Shown here: in pieces, positions 9,584 through 19,440 of the stretch
Layout: every line of letters begins with the position of its first letter
Position numbering within the stretch: the stretch's first letter is position 1
Assembly: GCF_008041945.1 (NCBI RefSeq)
Contig: NZ_VKAD01000002.1
Location: 186,001 to 250,000, forward strand
Direction of reading: 5' to 3'
From: Reinekea thalattae
GTDB lineage: Bacteria > Pseudomonadota > Gammaproteobacteria > Pseudomonadales > Natronospirillaceae
DNA: 64,000 nt
Translations under genes and position numbers: made by a program
The notes under the pieces: model-generated
What the model was told of the DNA's origin: nothing
Database searches by the model: none
What the model saw: the letters and a program-made list of their open reading frames with translations, nothing else

Positions 9584-10099
9584 AAAGTTCCTAGGGGTCA
9601 ATATTCAGACTGGTTAACTTGTCGCTAAAATCATCGAATTGGCGACTATCGAAACAAGATAATGTTCCTTTGAGTCGAATACAACCAAGTTGTTGAATAT
9701 TAGTTGTGATTTTTAGTTAATAGATAAGGGTCGTCGCTTAGAATTCGCTTGGATGGTTAATAAAGTTGCCAGTTTTACCGATGTTTACAGCCATTCAATC
9801 GCTGGCGCCAACGTTGACTCGGTATTGACCTCATACTTTAATTTTACATAGCGATAATACTTAAGTATGAACGTTTTAGATGGTGTTATAGTGCTCGTCA
9901 GTCGGTGGCTGTGAGTCAGGTAACGGAAACGCCGTATCGTCGTTACGCATAAACAGGCCAGTCGCAGACAATAGACTCAGTAATTGATGCTGTAACGTTA
10001 AAACAAAAATTGAAAAGCATGGCAAGTGACCTCAAGTTGGGTGGATAAAGCTAAAATCATCGCTCACCTCAGCACATAACATGCAGGAGTATAAATAGG
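9584..10099. other. Divergent intergenic region, aroQ / DUF2333
   Basis: 516 bp with no credible gene. It must hold the aroQ-accBC promoter on the minus strand; my best guess there is a weak TTGGTT-18 bp-CATTAT pair near 9665-9695. On the plus strand there are better candidates, listed separately. Confidence 0.5.
9814..9892 (+). promoter_or_regulatory. Candidate promoters and palindrome upstream of the DUF2333 gene
   Basis: TTGACT (9814-9819), a 17-bp spacer and TTTAAT (9837-9842) form one sigma-70-like candidate. A second is an extended -10, TG-T-TATAGT at 9884-9892. Between them is the perfect 12-bp palindrome ATACTTAAGTAT (9857-9868), placed near the -35 region of the second candidate, where a repressor or activator could bind. 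Both would leave a leader of more than 200 nt. Confidence 0.4.
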
Positions 10100-11170
10100 A
10101 TGAACGCTAAGTTAGAGCAACTGTGGCAGAGCATTCGTGAAAAAATAAAGTTTGGTCGGCCAAGTTGGATGACGGTTAAGGCATCAAAAGGCTGGAAGAA
10201 GCCGATTGGCTATTCACTTATCGTTATCCTTATTATTTGGGTTGCACTGGCAATCTATTGGAGTCAGGAACCGAAGTACCAAGATGTGGTGAGCTTGGCG
10301 CAGCGCTCAGTTGAACAGCAGGGGCAAACCATGGTGGTTGGCTATACCACAGCATTTACCCTCAAGCATCTGACCGATACGTTGCTGAATAAGCCAGGTG
10401 GTTATTTGTCGAATGACGTCATGCCGCCATCGGTATTTTTAGATAACATGCCCAATTGGGAATTCGGCGTGGTTATCCAGCTGCGTGATTTATCACGCGC
10501 GTTGCGTAAAGACATGAGTCGTTCACAATCGCAGTCCACAGAAGATGTTGATTTGGTTGAAGCCGAGCCGCTGTATCATTTCAATAATGACAGCTGGATT
10601 TTGCCAGCAACTGAAGGTGAATACCGCAAAGCGGCACGCTATATCGATCAATATTTACAGCGCCTTGCCGACCCTGTTGAAGGTGATGCTCAGTTCTATG
10701 CTCGAGCAGATAATTTATCCAGCTGGTTAAAAGATGTAGAAACTCGCTTAGGTTCGTTATCTCAACGGCTTAGTGCCAGTGTTGGTCAAACACGCTATAA
10801 CACCGATTTGGCTGGCGAACGTAATGCCTCGCAGTCAACACCGGTAAGCGAGCAAGCTCAGGTGAAAACGCCGCGCTTTGAAGTGGATAATATTTTTTAT
10901 GAAGCCAGAGGCTATAGCTGGGCGCTTATCCATGTATTACGCGCCATCGAGGTCGATTTTGCCGATGTGCTAGAAGATAAGACCGCCTTGGTGAGTTTGC
11001 AGCAAATTATTCGTGAGTTGGAATCCACGCAAGAAACCGTTTGGTCGCCGTTCATTATGAATGGTTCTGGCTTTGGTATGTTGGCGAATCATTCGTTGGT
11101 GATGGCCAATTATATATCGCGGGCGAATGCCGCCATTATCGACTTAAGAGAGCTGCTTGATAAGGGCTGA
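10100..11170 (+). CDS. DUF2333 family inner-membrane protein
   Basis: 356 residues. A cytoplasmic basic N-terminus (to about residue 36) leads into one membrane helix (IGYSLIVILIIWVALAIYW); the rest is predicted periplasmic and mostly helical. Sequence features match the DUF2333 family found in Pseudomonas and relatives, whose function is not known. AGGAG lies about 12 nt before the ATG. It stands alone between aroQ (divergent) and aroA (convergent), with its own leader and terminator, so it is probably monocistronic. No catalytic motif is visible. Confidence 0.8.
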   Translation: MNAKLEQLWQSIREKIKFGRPSWMTVKASKGWKKPIGYSLIVILIIWVALAIYWSQEPKYQDVVSLAQRSVEQQGQTMVVGYTTAFTLKHLTDTLLNKPGGYLSNDVMPPSVFLDNMPNWEFGVVIQLRDLSRALRKDMSRSQSQSTEDVDLVEAEPLYHFNNDSWILPATEGEYRKAARYIDQYLQRLADPVEGDAQFYARADNLSSWLKDVETRLGSLSQRLSASVGQTRYNTDLAGERNASQSTPVSEQAQVKTPRFEVDNIFYEARGYSWALIHVLRAIEVDFADVLEDKTALVSLQQIIRELESTQETVWSPFIMNGSGFGMLANHSLVMANYISRANAAIIDLRELLDKG

Positions 11171-11185
11171 TGTTGAGCAACAAAT

Positions 11186-11213
11186 AAAAAAGCGACCCGT
11201 TGGTCGCTTTTTT
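11186..11213. terminator. Bidirectional terminator between DUF2333 gene and aroA
   Basis: Perfect 12-bp stem (11186-11197 with 11202-11213) around a 4-nt loop, with A- and T-tracts on the two sides. It serves both convergent genes. Confidence 0.85.
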
Positions 11214-11228
11214 ATTGCTGAGCGATTG

Positions 11229-12512
11229 TTATTCGCTGATCTGACTAAAGCGCTCAAAATAATCTGGGAAGGTTTTCGCCGTGCAGCCTGGGTCATTAAT
11301 GATGACGCCATCGGTAGCAAAGGCCGCTAGTGAAAAGCACATCGCAATGCGGTGATCGTTATAGGTGTCGATTGCCGCGCCATGAACCTCTTTGCTCGGA
11401 GTGACTGAAATGTAATCCAAGCCATCTTCAACGCGCACACCTAATTTACGTAGTTCTGTTGCCATCGCTTCAATGCGGTCAGTTTCTTTAACTCGCCAGT
11501 TGTAGATATTGCGAATGGTGGTGGTACCTTCGGCAAAAAGTGCGGCAACAGCAATGGTCATCGCTGCGTCAGGAATGTGGTTTAAATCTAGATCTATGGC
11601 TTTGAGTGGGCCGTCGGCTGAGACTTCGATCCAGTTTTCAGACCAGGTCACCTTGGCGCCCATCTGTTCTAAAACATTGGCAAACTTGGTATCGCCCTGA
11701 ACCGATGCGGTGCCTGTGCCATGAACTTTAACAGGGCCACCGCCAATCGCACCTGCGGCTAAAAAGTAGCTCGCGCTACTGGCATCGCCTTCGACTTGAA
11801 TGTCACCAGGCGATACATATTGCTGTTCACCGTCGATAACGAAACGTTGGTAATTTTGGTTTTCAACCGTGACACCAAACTGCTGCATGACGTTTAGGGT
11901 GATGTCGATGTAGGGCTTGGAAACCAGCTCGCCAATCACTTCAATTGTGATTGCCTGTTTTAGTAGCGGGGCAGCCATAAGTACAGCGGTTAAAAATTGG
12001 CTCGAAATACTGCCGTCAATCTTAATCGGTGCTGCGGTAAGTGTTTTTGCGTTGATCTTTAATGGCGGGAAACCCTCGTCTTTCAGGTATTCAACATCGA
12101 TGCCTAAAGGTTTTAATGCATCGATAAGATCGCCAATCGGGCGTTCAAACATGCGATCTTCGCCAGTTAACTCGAACTCACCTGAGCCAATGCAAAGTGC
12201 TGCCGCTAAGGGGCGCATCGCCGTGCCGGCATTGCCTAAATAAAGAGTCTCGATTTGGCCGCTTGCGAGCGGGCCAGCTAAACCTTGTACGATGCACTCG
12301 CTACGGTCGTCGCTTAGTTGATAGTCAACGCCAAGCTGTTTTAATGCCGTAAGCATGTGGCGAATATCATCGCTGTCTAGCAGGTTAGTGACTTTAGTTT
12401 GCCCACGACACAAAGCCGCTAGCAATAAAATTCGGTTAGAAAGGCTTTTCGAGCCTGGGATAGTAACCTCGCCGGCTGCGCGGTGTAACTTGGGGAGTGC
12501 TAGAGTTTGCAT
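11229..12512 (-). CDS. aroA: 5-enolpyruvylshikimate-3-phosphate synthase (class I)
   Basis: Joins PEP to shikimate 3-phosphate, step six of the shikimate pathway. I place the start at ATG 12512 ([10 protein letters not shown]), which matches the E. coli N-terminus and has AGGA a few bases upstream, giving 427 residues; a TTG at 12539 would add nine. Motifs: [20 protein letters not shown] and YNDHRIAM. The GNAGTAMRP form is that of class I enzymes, which are generally glyphosate-sensitive. It stands alone rather than next to other aro genes; aroQ is about 2 kb away. Confidence 0.97.
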   Translation of the reverse strand: MQTLALPKLHRAAGEVTIPGSKSLSNRILLLAALCRGQTKVTNLLDSDDIRHMLTALKQLGVDYQLSDDRSECIVQGLAGPLASGQIETLYLGNAGTAMRPLAAALCIGSGEFELTGEDRMFERPIGDLIDALKPLGIDVEYLKDEGFPPLKINAKTLTAAPIKIDGSISSQFLTAVLMAAPLLKQAITIEVIGELVSKPYIDITLNVMQQFGVTVENQNYQRFVIDGEQQYVSPGDIQVEGDASSASYFLAAGAIGGGPVKVHGTGTASVQGDTKFANVLEQMGAKVTWSENWIEVSADGPLKAIDLDLNHIPDAAMTIAVAALFAEGTTTIRNIYNWRVKETDRIEAMATELRKLGVRVEDGLDYISVTPSKEVHGAAIDTYNDHRIAMCFSLAAFATDGVIINDPGCTAKTFPDYFERFSQISE

Positions 12513-12636
12513 GGCTTCCTGAGTGTCGTTGGCTAACAATTGTAAGAATAGGTTTTATTGTATGTCAGTTTGGCTAAGGCGACATCTTCCTAATAAAAAA
12601 CACAGTGTTGTATAAATAGGAAGGGTCGCCGTGATA

Positions 12637-13236
12637 TTAGTTGATGATCTGGAATACCTTAACAACCTTTTGCACACCACCGACTTCAGCGGCGATAGCA
12701 ACGGCCTTATTGGCGGTTTCCTGCGTCACTCGGCCCATGATGTAGACCACACCTTTTTCGACAACGATGTCGAGGCTGGAGTCTGAAAAGTCATCATTGG
12801 CAAACAGTTGTGAGCGAACTTTAACGGCAAGCCATTTGTCGTTTGAGCTCACGCCAACGCCAAGGTTGGGTTCAGCCGTTAGGTGATTATGAATCGTCTT
12901 CACTTGGCTATCTTTGCTCACCAGCTGTGTTGCGAGGCTGATCATTGATTTTTCAGGTACTTGGCCTACCAACAGCACAGTGCCAACGTTGACGTGGATG
13001 TCGACATTGGCATCACGAAAACGCGCATCGTATTTGGTAAGGTTGACCTGCAACCGCGCGCGGGTGTTTTTGTCATCTAACGCTTCGCCCATGGTGCGTT
13101 CTTCTGGGTTTGTCGTAATCGGCTGTTCGATGAAAGGGCTGGTAATGGTCGCACAGCTGGTGAGAGCCAGCACCATAGACAGCGCGATCAGCGACAGTGC
13201 TTGGTTGATTCGTACTGGGCTCGTTCTATTGATCAT
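12637..13236 (-). CDS. dolP: BON-domain outer-membrane lipoprotein, DolP/YraP-like
   Basis: 199 residues. A signal peptide ends in a lipobox ALTSC with the lipidated Cys at residue 28. Two BON domains follow (about residues 55-120 and 128-199); they bind phospholipid. In E. coli DolP supports outer-membrane integrity and division-site function. The ATG overlaps the diaA stop by one base (TAATG), so it is translationally coupled as the last gene of lpoA-yraN-diaA-dolP, the order found in E. coli. Confidence 0.92.
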   Translation of the reverse strand: MINRTSPVRINQALSLIALSMVLALTSCATITSPFIEQPITTNPEERTMGEALDDKNTRARLQVNLTKYDARFRDANVDIHVNVGTVLLVGQVPEKSMISLATQLVSKDSQVKTIHNHLTAEPNLGVGVSSNDKWLAVKVRSQLFANDDFSDSSLDIVVEKGVVYIMGRVTQETANKAVAIAAEVGGVQKVVKVFQIIN

Positions 13237-13829
13237 TATAGGTCACTCCCAAAGATGGTGTTTTCTATCAGCTCTACTAGGCAGTTGAGCAGTAGGTGAT
13301 GGCTAAGTTGTACTGGTCCAATACGTTCGCTTTCAATACGCAGTTCAATATCGTTATCTGCTAACAAGGTGGCGACATCGCCGCCCGTGCCGCCGGTCAG
13401 TGCGATAACGGTAGTGCCTTGATCGTGCGCTGCTTGAATGGCTTTAATCAACGCCGACGCAGTACCAGTAGACGAGACCAGCAAAAGAATATCTCGTTCG
13501 TTACACAAAGAATGAATTTGATGGGCATAGATGTCAGCAGGGCCATTGAAGTTGGAAATGGCGCTGGTCATTAGGCCGTCGCTATTTAATACGATGGCAG
13601 GCAGGCCAGGTCGCTCGCGTTCAAATCGGCTTAGCATGCGTACTGCAAAACTGGCTGCGGTTGCACCAGAAACGCCCATGCCGCAGACGGCTATTTTTCC
13701 ATCATTAAGCAAGCATTCTGTCATCACATCGCTGGCATGTATCATCAGGTCCGAGAGTGTTTCTGCCGCCATTTGGAATGTTTCTAGCGACTGACCAATA
13801 TGCTCAACGATCAGGTTTTGAGGATTCAT
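13236..13829 (-). CDS. diaA: SIS-domain protein, DiaA-like
   Basis: 197 residues from ATG 13829 (MNPQNLIVEHIGQSLETF). A single SIS (sugar isomerase) domain with an early glycine-rich loop (AVCGMGVSGATA) and SSTGTASALIKAI. DiaA in E. coli binds DnaA and times replication initiation; close relatives (GmhA) isomerise sedoheptulose 7-phosphate. Context (between yraN and dolP) favours DiaA. The ATG overlaps the yraN stop as ATGA, which supports this start; a GTG at 13859 is the alternative, since the nearest AGGAG is too far from the ATG. Confidence 0.9.
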   Translation of the reverse strand: MNPQNLIVEHIGQSLETFQMAAETLSDLMIHASDVMTECLLNDGKIAVCGMGVSGATAASFAVRMLSRFERERPGLPAIVLNSDGLMTSAISNFNGPADIYAHQIHSLCNERDILLLVSSTGTASALIKAIQAAHDQGTTVIALTGGTGGDVATLLADNDIELRIESERIGPVQLSHHLLLNCLVELIENTIFGSDL

Positions 13830-14194
13830 AATGCTGCTTGAAAAGCTCCTTGTAGCCACTCAATGTTATTGTTGGCATCAATGCCAATGACGTCGAACCG
13901 CATGTAGAGTCGGTTCAGCGCTGGATTTTCTAATATAAAGTATTGTGCCGTCTTTGCGATCTTTTTTTGTTTTGCTTTGGTGACACTGCTGGCGGCGCTG
14001 CCAAAGTTTGGATTGGAACGAAAGCGCACTTCAACAAATATTAATTCGTTTTTGTCACGACAAATTAGATCTATTTCACCAAAGTGCGAGTGAAAGTTTT
14101 GCGCGATCAGCTGGTAACCGGCATTTAATAAATGCTCTTTAGCCAGCTGTTCGCTGCGCTCACCCTGAGTTAAGTGAGCCGGCTTATTCGACAT
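13826..14194 (-). CDS. yraN: UPF0102 family protein YraN
   Basis: 122 residues, standard length. A predicted endonuclease-like fold of the PD-(D/E)XK type: GEIDLICRDKNELIFVEVR carries the D...ExR/K pattern of the family, though activity has not been firmly assigned. It overlaps lpoA by 11 bp upstream and diaA by 4 bp downstream, so it is embedded in the lpoA-yraN-diaA-dolP operon. Confidence 0.95.
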   Translation of the reverse strand: MSNKPAHLTQGERSEQLAKEHLLNAGYQLIAQNFHSHFGEIDLICRDKNELIFVEVRFRSNPNFGSAASSVTKAKQKKIAKTAQYFILENPALNRLYMRFDVIGIDANNNIEWLQGAFQAAL

Positions 14195-16058
14195 TCTCTA
14201 GTTCGGTATTCTCTAGGTCGACGTCTAGAGTTTGCTCGTCGTCGGCGCTTTCTAAATTAGGTTCTTGCAGCGGCGCCGGTATCGCGATGCCGTTTTTGAT
14301 CTGTGCCCAATCTAACTGACGCTTAATGCGACCATTGTCAGACATAGACAGTAAGCCAGTAACGCCATGGATTCTGACATCGTTGAAAACGGACATCTGC
14401 GGTACGCGCGGATACAGCTTGTACGCGTCGGTGCCTAATGCCACTAGAGAGGCGTAATCATCAACGCTGCTAGGAAATGCCAGCGATGCCTGTTGTTTTT
14501 CTGCCGAGTCATATAGGCGCCAAGGCATTTCGACGAAATGGACATCGTTTAGATCGCGATCTTTGTCCTGATTCAGTTCGCCGGCATAGATATTCGATGT
14601 GGCGACGATGCTAATGTCGGCTGCACGCTGGTAGTTTAAGATAGGCTTTAGCTGACGCGCCTGATCAGGGAAGGCGACCATGAAAATCATATCGACATCT
14701 TGACGACGGCGGAATTCGAATTCCAAGTCGGCATCTAATAGTCGAGCCAATTGAATGTGGCGGCGCTCGCTATTAGAGATGTTCAGTGCGTACTTTACGC
14801 TGTAAAGGTACTGGTCAGGACGGTTGAATCGAGCCTTGCTGGTGATGGTGCCGCCGAGTAGTTCCCAGCGGGTAATGAAGGCGTCTGCGACTCGGTCGCC
14901 CCACTGCGTAGCAGGTGACACCACCATAATATTGCGAGCGCCTTGCAGCCAGATATCTTCGGCAATCTGAATGGCTTCATCTTCTGGTGCGAGTCCAAAC
15001 TGATAAAAGTTGTTGGTTTTGGTAAAACTGTTATTGGTGTAATTCAATGCCAAGACCGGAACATCTAATTTTTGATGACGGGCAAGCTGTTCGACTTTAT
15101 TTTTTGCCAACGGCCCAATAATCAGTTCGGCGCCCTCATCGACAGCGGTGTTATAGAGCTGTACGGCATCTTCAATGTTGGCGGTGTCGTAAAAAGAAAT
15201 TTGTGGTACTTCTTGGCCATTTGCTTTGGCGCTGTACCAGTTTGATAGCAGTCCGTCACGAATCGCTTTGCCAGCCTGTTCAAGTGGCCCAGACAGTGGT
15301 AACAAAACCCCGATTTGCTTTGGTTGCGACAGCGTTAGCTCGCGTAGCATCTGCAAGCTATTGGGTAAGTCTTTTGCGGCAGGGTGAGATTTATTGTCGT
15401 TTTGCCACTGTTCAACCGCTTTAATCAGTTGGTCCATGTTGCTGTTTTGTTCGTGGCTGATAATTGCTAAGTCGAGCCAGCCGGTTAGGTCGGGGCTGGA
15501 TTCTTGTGCTGCCAGTTTTTTGATGTCGTCTAAAGGACTGATCTGTAAGTCGAACCAAATTTGGTCTTGGTTCTCAATGCGATCTTTACGGCTTAAAACC
15601 GGTGCTAAAAAGATACGTTCTCGCGCTGCGGCCAATGGCTTGCCAGACAGTTCTAGTGCTTGGGCGCGCATTTTTCCGATTTCGATTTGCTGTTCAAGTG
15701 GCAGGCCATCTAACAGATAGGCGTATTCGTTATTGATCCATCCGAGAGCCTCTTGGCCTTTTCCTGTTGCCAGAGAAACACGCGACTGGCTTAATACATA
15801 GCGCGTTTGCTGGGCAATGCTGAGCTGATTGAAGTTTAAACCACCTAAAATAGCGCTAGCCTCTTCAACTTGGTCTAAGTCGATGAGTGCCTCGGCCGCA
15901 CTAATCTGCTGATTAATAAATGCCGAGTCGGCTAAGCTATCGCCTTGATCTTTGACCGGTGTCGTGCCGCAACCAGAGATAAAAAGAGCAAAGAGGATGG
16001 CCGCTACAGTCGAAGCGTTTCGAAGTGTGCCTGTTAGCGATTTCATATGAGTCAACAT
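14184..16058 (-). CDS. lpoA: Penicillin-binding protein activator LpoA
   Basis: 624 residues. Outer-membrane lipoprotein that reaches through the periplasm to stimulate PBP1A. A signal peptide with lipobox FISGC gives the lipidated Cys near residue 29. An N-terminal helical TPR-like half is followed by a periplasmic-binding-protein-like half beginning near IGVLLPLSGPLEQAGKAIRDG. An ATG at 16046 (MKSLTGTLRN) is an alternative start; neither has a strong Shine-Dalgarno. It begins the operon and is divergent from rsmI, the same arrangement as in E. coli and Pseudomonas. Confidence 0.95.
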   Translation of the reverse strand: MLTHMKSLTGTLRNASTVAAILFALFISGCGTTPVKDQGDSLADSAFINQQISAAEALIDLDQVEEASAILGGLNFNQLSIAQQTRYVLSQSRVSLATGKGQEALGWINNEYAYLLDGLPLEQQIEIGKMRAQALELSGKPLAAARERIFLAPVLSRKDRIENQDQIWFDLQISPLDDIKKLAAQESSPDLTGWLDLAIISHEQNSNMDQLIKAVEQWQNDNKSHPAAKDLPNSLQMLRELTLSQPKQIGVLLPLSGPLEQAGKAIRDGLLSNWYSAKANGQEVPQISFYDTANIEDAVQLYNTAVDEGAELIIGPLAKNKVEQLARHQKLDVPVLALNYTNNSFTKTNNFYQFGLAPEDEAIQIAEDIWLQGARNIMVVSPATQWGDRVADAFITRWELLGGTITSKARFNRPDQYLYSVKYALNISNSERRHIQLARLLDADLEFEFRRRQDVDMIFMVAFPDQARQLKPILNYQRAADISIVATSNIYAGELNQDKDRDLNDVHFVEMPWRLYDSAEKQQASLAFPSSVDDYASLVALGTDAYKLYPRVPQMSVFNDVRIHGVTGLLSMSDNGRIKRQLDWAQIKNGIAIPAPLQEPNLESADDEQTLDVDLENTELENVE

Positions 16059-16154
16059 AAGCCCAAGTCAGTTTGAGAAGTCAGCACGCATTTTACTCGG
16101 TAATGACAGCAAAAGTCATCGCCGAAACACAACAAGCTTGTAAGAGGTAAGAAA

Positions 16155-17015
16155 ATGGAAGCCACCGCCGTTCGTCGAGGCACGCTTTATATTGTCGCAA
16201 CGCCCATTGGCAACCTTGCCGACGTGACCGAACGGGCCAGAGCCGTACTCAACAGTGTCGATCTGATTTGCTGTGAGGATACTAGGCACAGCCAGCGGCT
16301 GATGGAACATCTGGGTTGTAAAACACCGCTTATCTCCTTGCATGAGCACAACGAAAGAGAGAAGTCATCGTTGATTGTCGGTAAGTTGAATGCTGGCGAT
16401 TCTATTGCGTTAGTCAGCGATGCTGGCACGCCTCTGATTTCTGACCCGGGTTATGTGTTGGTTAATCAGGTTGTCGAAGCAGGCTTGCCGGTGGTGCCGG
16501 TACCGGGCGTGAGTGCGGTTATCAGTGCGCTCTCGGTAGCTGGCTTACCAACCGATCGCTGGTATTTTGAAGGCTTTTTGCCGAGCAAAACAGGTGCGCG
16601 AGTAAAGCGAATGGCGCAATTGGCTAATAACCCTGAAACACTAGTGTTCTATGAAAGCAGCCATCGCATCGTTGCTTCGCTGGAAGATATGGTGTCTGAA
16701 TTTGGTGCCGACCGTCCTGTCTGTGTCGCGCGTGAATTAACCAAAACCTTTGAGACCACTCTTCGTGGCACGCTTGAACAGGTTTTGCAGCAGGTGCAAG
16801 CAGACCGAAACCAGCAAAAAGGTGAATTCGTTGTCGTGCTTGGCGGAGCTAAAGCTCTAGAGCAAGGCGAAGAAGATGAGCGAGCCTTTCGCTTAGCGGC
16901 GGAATTAAAAGCCGTTATGCCACCTAAAAAAGCAGCAGCATTGGTCGCAGATACTTTCGGTGGCCAAAAGAAAGTCTACTACCAATACATTATTAATTTA
17001 GAGCAGTCGGAATAG
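16155..17015 (+). CDS. rsmI: 16S rRNA (cytidine1402-2'-O)-methyltransferase
   Basis: 286 residues. RsmI methylates the 2'-O of C1402 in the 16S decoding centre; its partner RsmH, which makes the N4 methylation on the same base, is encoded 1.5 kb downstream. The N-terminal signature TLYIVATPIGNLADVT, the EDTRHS motif and SDAGTPLISDPG are intact. AGAGG lies 7-8 nt before the ATG at 16155. It is divergent from lpoA and upstream of rnpB. Confidence 0.98.
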   Translation: MEATAVRRGTLYIVATPIGNLADVTERARAVLNSVDLICCEDTRHSQRLMEHLGCKTPLISLHEHNEREKSSLIVGKLNAGDSIALVSDAGTPLISDPGYVLVNQVVEAGLPVVPVPGVSAVISALSVAGLPTDRWYFEGFLPSKTGARVKRMAQLANNPETLVFYESSHRIVASLEDMVSEFGADRPVCVARELTKTFETTLRGTLEQVLQQVQADRNQQKGEFVVVLGGAKALEQGEEDERAFRLAAELKAVMPPKKAAALVADTFGGQKKVYYQYIINLEQSE

Positions 17016-17089
17016 GTCTGTCATAGTTGTGAGGACTGCTGTGTTCTAAGTTCACGCCAAGCGAATAAAGAACCAGAGGTAAGATTTAC

Positions 17090-17117
17090 TTGCCTTATGG
17101 ATAAAAATCGGTATTTT
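17090..17117 (+). promoter_or_regulatory. Putative rnpB promoter
   Basis: TTGCCT (17090-17095), a 16-bp spacer, TATTTT (17112-17117); this places the transcription start about 8-9 nt downstream, at the predicted 5' end of RNase P RNA. Confidence 0.5.
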
Positions 17118-17125
17118 GCAGCCCC

Positions 17126-17475
<350 letters not shown>

Positions 17476-17478
17476 TAT

Positions 17479-17523
17479 GCCTGCAAGCCTTTAGCGAGGC
17501 TTGCAGGCAGTCCTTCTTTTTTA
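17479..17523 (+). terminator. rnpB terminator
   Basis: 12-bp perfect stem (17479-17490 with 17497-17508), 6-nt loop, then a T-rich tract to about 17523. Confidence 0.9.
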
Positions 17524-17880
17524 TTCCTACTTTTTCTTTCGGTTTGTGATTTTTATAGTCGCCTATCTCTTATTGACTCTGTTTAGCTCTCGTTTTAGTT
17601 CTGTTGAGTTAATGAGGTATTCGCTATTTCGCTATATATAAAGGTATACATCTGATTGCTTGCAGGAAGTCCGCTTCATACATTGGTATGAGTTGGTTAC
17701 TGCCTATCTGTTTCAAAAGTAATACATACCTCATGTAGTACTTTAACTTCTCTTGCTAACGCTAAGGTCTTGAAGACTTTTGGTTTGTTAGTGCTTGCTA
17801 ACTTTGTTTATCGTTTTGTGAACCTGTTCCTAAGCTTATGTTTTGTAAGGTTTTTTGTATCGCTTATTGATAGTGAACGC
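17524..17880. other. AT-rich region between rnpB and the mraZ promoter
   Basis: About 357 bp, rich in T on the plus strand. A short open frame starts at 17770 but runs through the mraZ promoter and lacks a ribosome binding site. A weak inverted repeat (GCTAAC near 17754 with GTTAGTGC near 17787) encloses GTCTTGAAGAC. I see no gene. Confidence 0.5.
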
Positions 17881-17909
17881 TTGCTTGTGGTTGACAGTGC
17901 AACTATAGT
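17881..17909 (+). promoter_or_regulatory. Putative mraZ (dcw cluster) promoter
   Basis: TTGCTT (17881-17886), 17-bp spacer, TATAGT (17904-17909). Predicted start near 17916, directly in front of the MraZ boxes. A TTGACA at 17891 is a better -35 by itself but has no good -10 at the right distance. Confidence 0.6.
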
Positions 17910-17917
17910 GTCGAAAT

Positions 17918-17941
17918 GTGGAGAAAAGTGGTTTTTTGTGG
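17918..17941 (+). promoter_or_regulatory. MraZ operator: three GTGG boxes at 10-bp period
   Basis: GTGG occurs at 17918, 17928 and 17938, exactly one helical turn apart, with A/T-rich spacers. MraZ is known to bind short direct repeats of this kind, spaced by a turn, in front of its own gene. The boxes cover the predicted start region of the promoter, fitting autorepression. Confidence 0.7.
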
Positions 17942-18025
17942 ATTCTTTAGATCGAATCAAAGCCGCAAGCTGCTAGGTTAGCAACTGCTAACTTGGTGCA
18001 AACATAAACGAAACTGGGGACTGAC

Positions 18026-18502
18026 ATGGCACTGAGCGATAGCGTTATGCTGCGTGGTGTTCACTCTTTGGCGTTAGACGCCAAGGGGCGTATTGCTGTG
18101 CCTAGCCGTTACCGTTCTATGTTGGAGGCCGCATCGGCCAACCAGTTAGTGATTACTATCGATACAGAATCAAAATGCCTGCTTATTTATCCGTTGAGTG
18201 AGTGGGAGCTTGTGCAAGAAAAAATATCTTCCCTTTCAAGCTTTAATAAAGCTGCTCGCCGATTGCAGCGTTTGTTGCTGGGTTATGCGACCGACGTTGA
18301 AATTGACGGCTCTGGCCGATTGTTGATTTCCGGGCCGTTAAGAGAGCACGCAGAGTTAGAGAAGAAGGTGGTTCTTCTTGGGCAGGGCAATAAGTTTGAA
18401 TTATGGTCAGAGTCTATTTGGCAGCAAACGCGAGATGCCTACATTGCTGAGGCTGGAAGTGACGCTACGATGACCGAAGAATTGGAGCAAATATCATTAT
18501 GA
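18026..18502 (+). CDS. mraZ: Transcriptional regulator MraZ
   Basis: 158 residues. First gene of the dcw cluster; a ring-forming AbrB/SpoVT-fold protein that represses its own operon. Two copies of the fold are visible, each with the family loop: [14 protein letters not shown] near residue 17 and [14 protein letters not shown] near residue 92. GGGGA sits 6 nt before the ATG. It overlaps rsmH by 4 bp (ATGA). Its predicted binding boxes are about 85 bp upstream. Confidence 0.98.
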   Translation: MALSDSVMLRGVHSLALDAKGRIAVPSRYRSMLEAASANQLVITIDTESKCLLIYPLSEWELVQEKISSLSSFNKAARRLQRLLLGYATDVEIDGSGRLLISGPLREHAELEKKVVLLGQGNKFELWSESIWQQTRDAYIAEAGSDATMTEELEQISL

Positions 18503-19440
18503 GTGCGCCAATGACGGAGCAATTTTCACACGAAACCGTATTACTGCATGAGACAGTCGATGCGCTACAGCCAAAAGATGGCGTCTATATAGACGGCACC
18601 TTTGGTCGTGGCGGTCATACTCGGTTGTTGCTGTCGAAAGTTTCGCCAAATTCAACCCTAATCGTTTTTGATAAAGATCCGCTCGCCATCGCTGAAGCGC
18701 AAAGTTTAAAAGCAGAAGACGACCGCGTTCAGATTATCCAAGCAGGCTTCGCGCAAATGGCGCAAGAAATTGAGCAGCGCGGCTTGTCTGGTCAAGTCGA
18801 TGGTATTTTGCTGGATCTTGGCGTGTCTTCACCGCAGTTGGATGATGCCAGGCGTGGCTTTAGCTTTATGTCCGACGGGCCATTGGATATGCGTATGAAT
18901 CCAGACACTGGTATGAGTGCCGCCGATTGGATTGCCAATGTTCGCGAAGATGACTTAGCTAATGTTTTGTTTCAATACGGTGATGAGCGTTTTAGTCGGC
19001 GTATTGCTAAGGGCATTGTGATGGCTCGTCAGCAGCAAGCGATTACACGTACCTTGCAATTGGCTGAAATCATTAAGGCCTCGCACCCTAAGTGGGATCA
19101 CAAAAAACACCCGGCAACGAAATCATTTCAGGCGATCCGTATCTTTATTAATGGTGAATTAGATGAGCTGGATGCAGTGCTGCAAGGTTCATTGAAAATA
19201 TTAAAACCGGGCGGTCGATTGGCGGTGATTTCGTTTCACAGTTTAGAAGATCGAGCGGTTAAGCAGTTCATTCGTTTGCAGGCCAATGGGCCGGAATTGC
19301 CACCGGGCTTACCAGTGATGGAGTCAAGCATCGAGAAGCTATTGAAGCCGGTTGGCAAAGCAATTAAGCCGAGTGCGCAAGAGGTTGCTGTTAATGTGCG
19401 TTCGCGCAGTGCCACCCTAAGAATTGCGGAGCGGCTTTAA
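18499..19440 (+). CDS. rsmH: 16S rRNA (cytosine1402-N4)-methyltransferase
   Basis: 313 residues, full length (formerly MraW). Methylates N4 of C1402 in 16S rRNA. N-terminal [13 protein letters not shown], the SAM-binding GTFGRGGHT motif and the [13 protein letters not shown] motif are intact, and the C-terminus has [12 protein letters not shown] overlap with mraZ and a one-base TAATG overlap with ftsL, so it is coupled on both sides. Confidence 0.98.
   Translation: MSAPMTEQFSHETVLLHETVDALQPKDGVYIDGTFGRGGHTRLLLSKVSPNSTLIVFDKDPLAIAEAQSLKAEDDRVQIIQAGFAQMAQEIEQRGLSGQVDGILLDLGVSSPQLDDARRGFSFMSDGPLDMRMNPDTGMSAADWIANVREDDLANVLFQYGDERFSRRIAKGIVMARQQQAITRTLQLAEIIKASHPKWDHKKHPATKSFQAIRIFINGELDELDAVLQGSLKILKPGGRLAVISFHSLEDRAVKQFIRLQANGPELPPGLPVMESSIEKLLKPVGKAIKPSAQEVAVNVRSRSATLRIAERL

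Noticed and set aside
17770-17976. 68-codon open frame upstream of mraZ
   Set aside because: It runs through the promoter and MraZ boxes, has no ribosome binding site and resembles no family.
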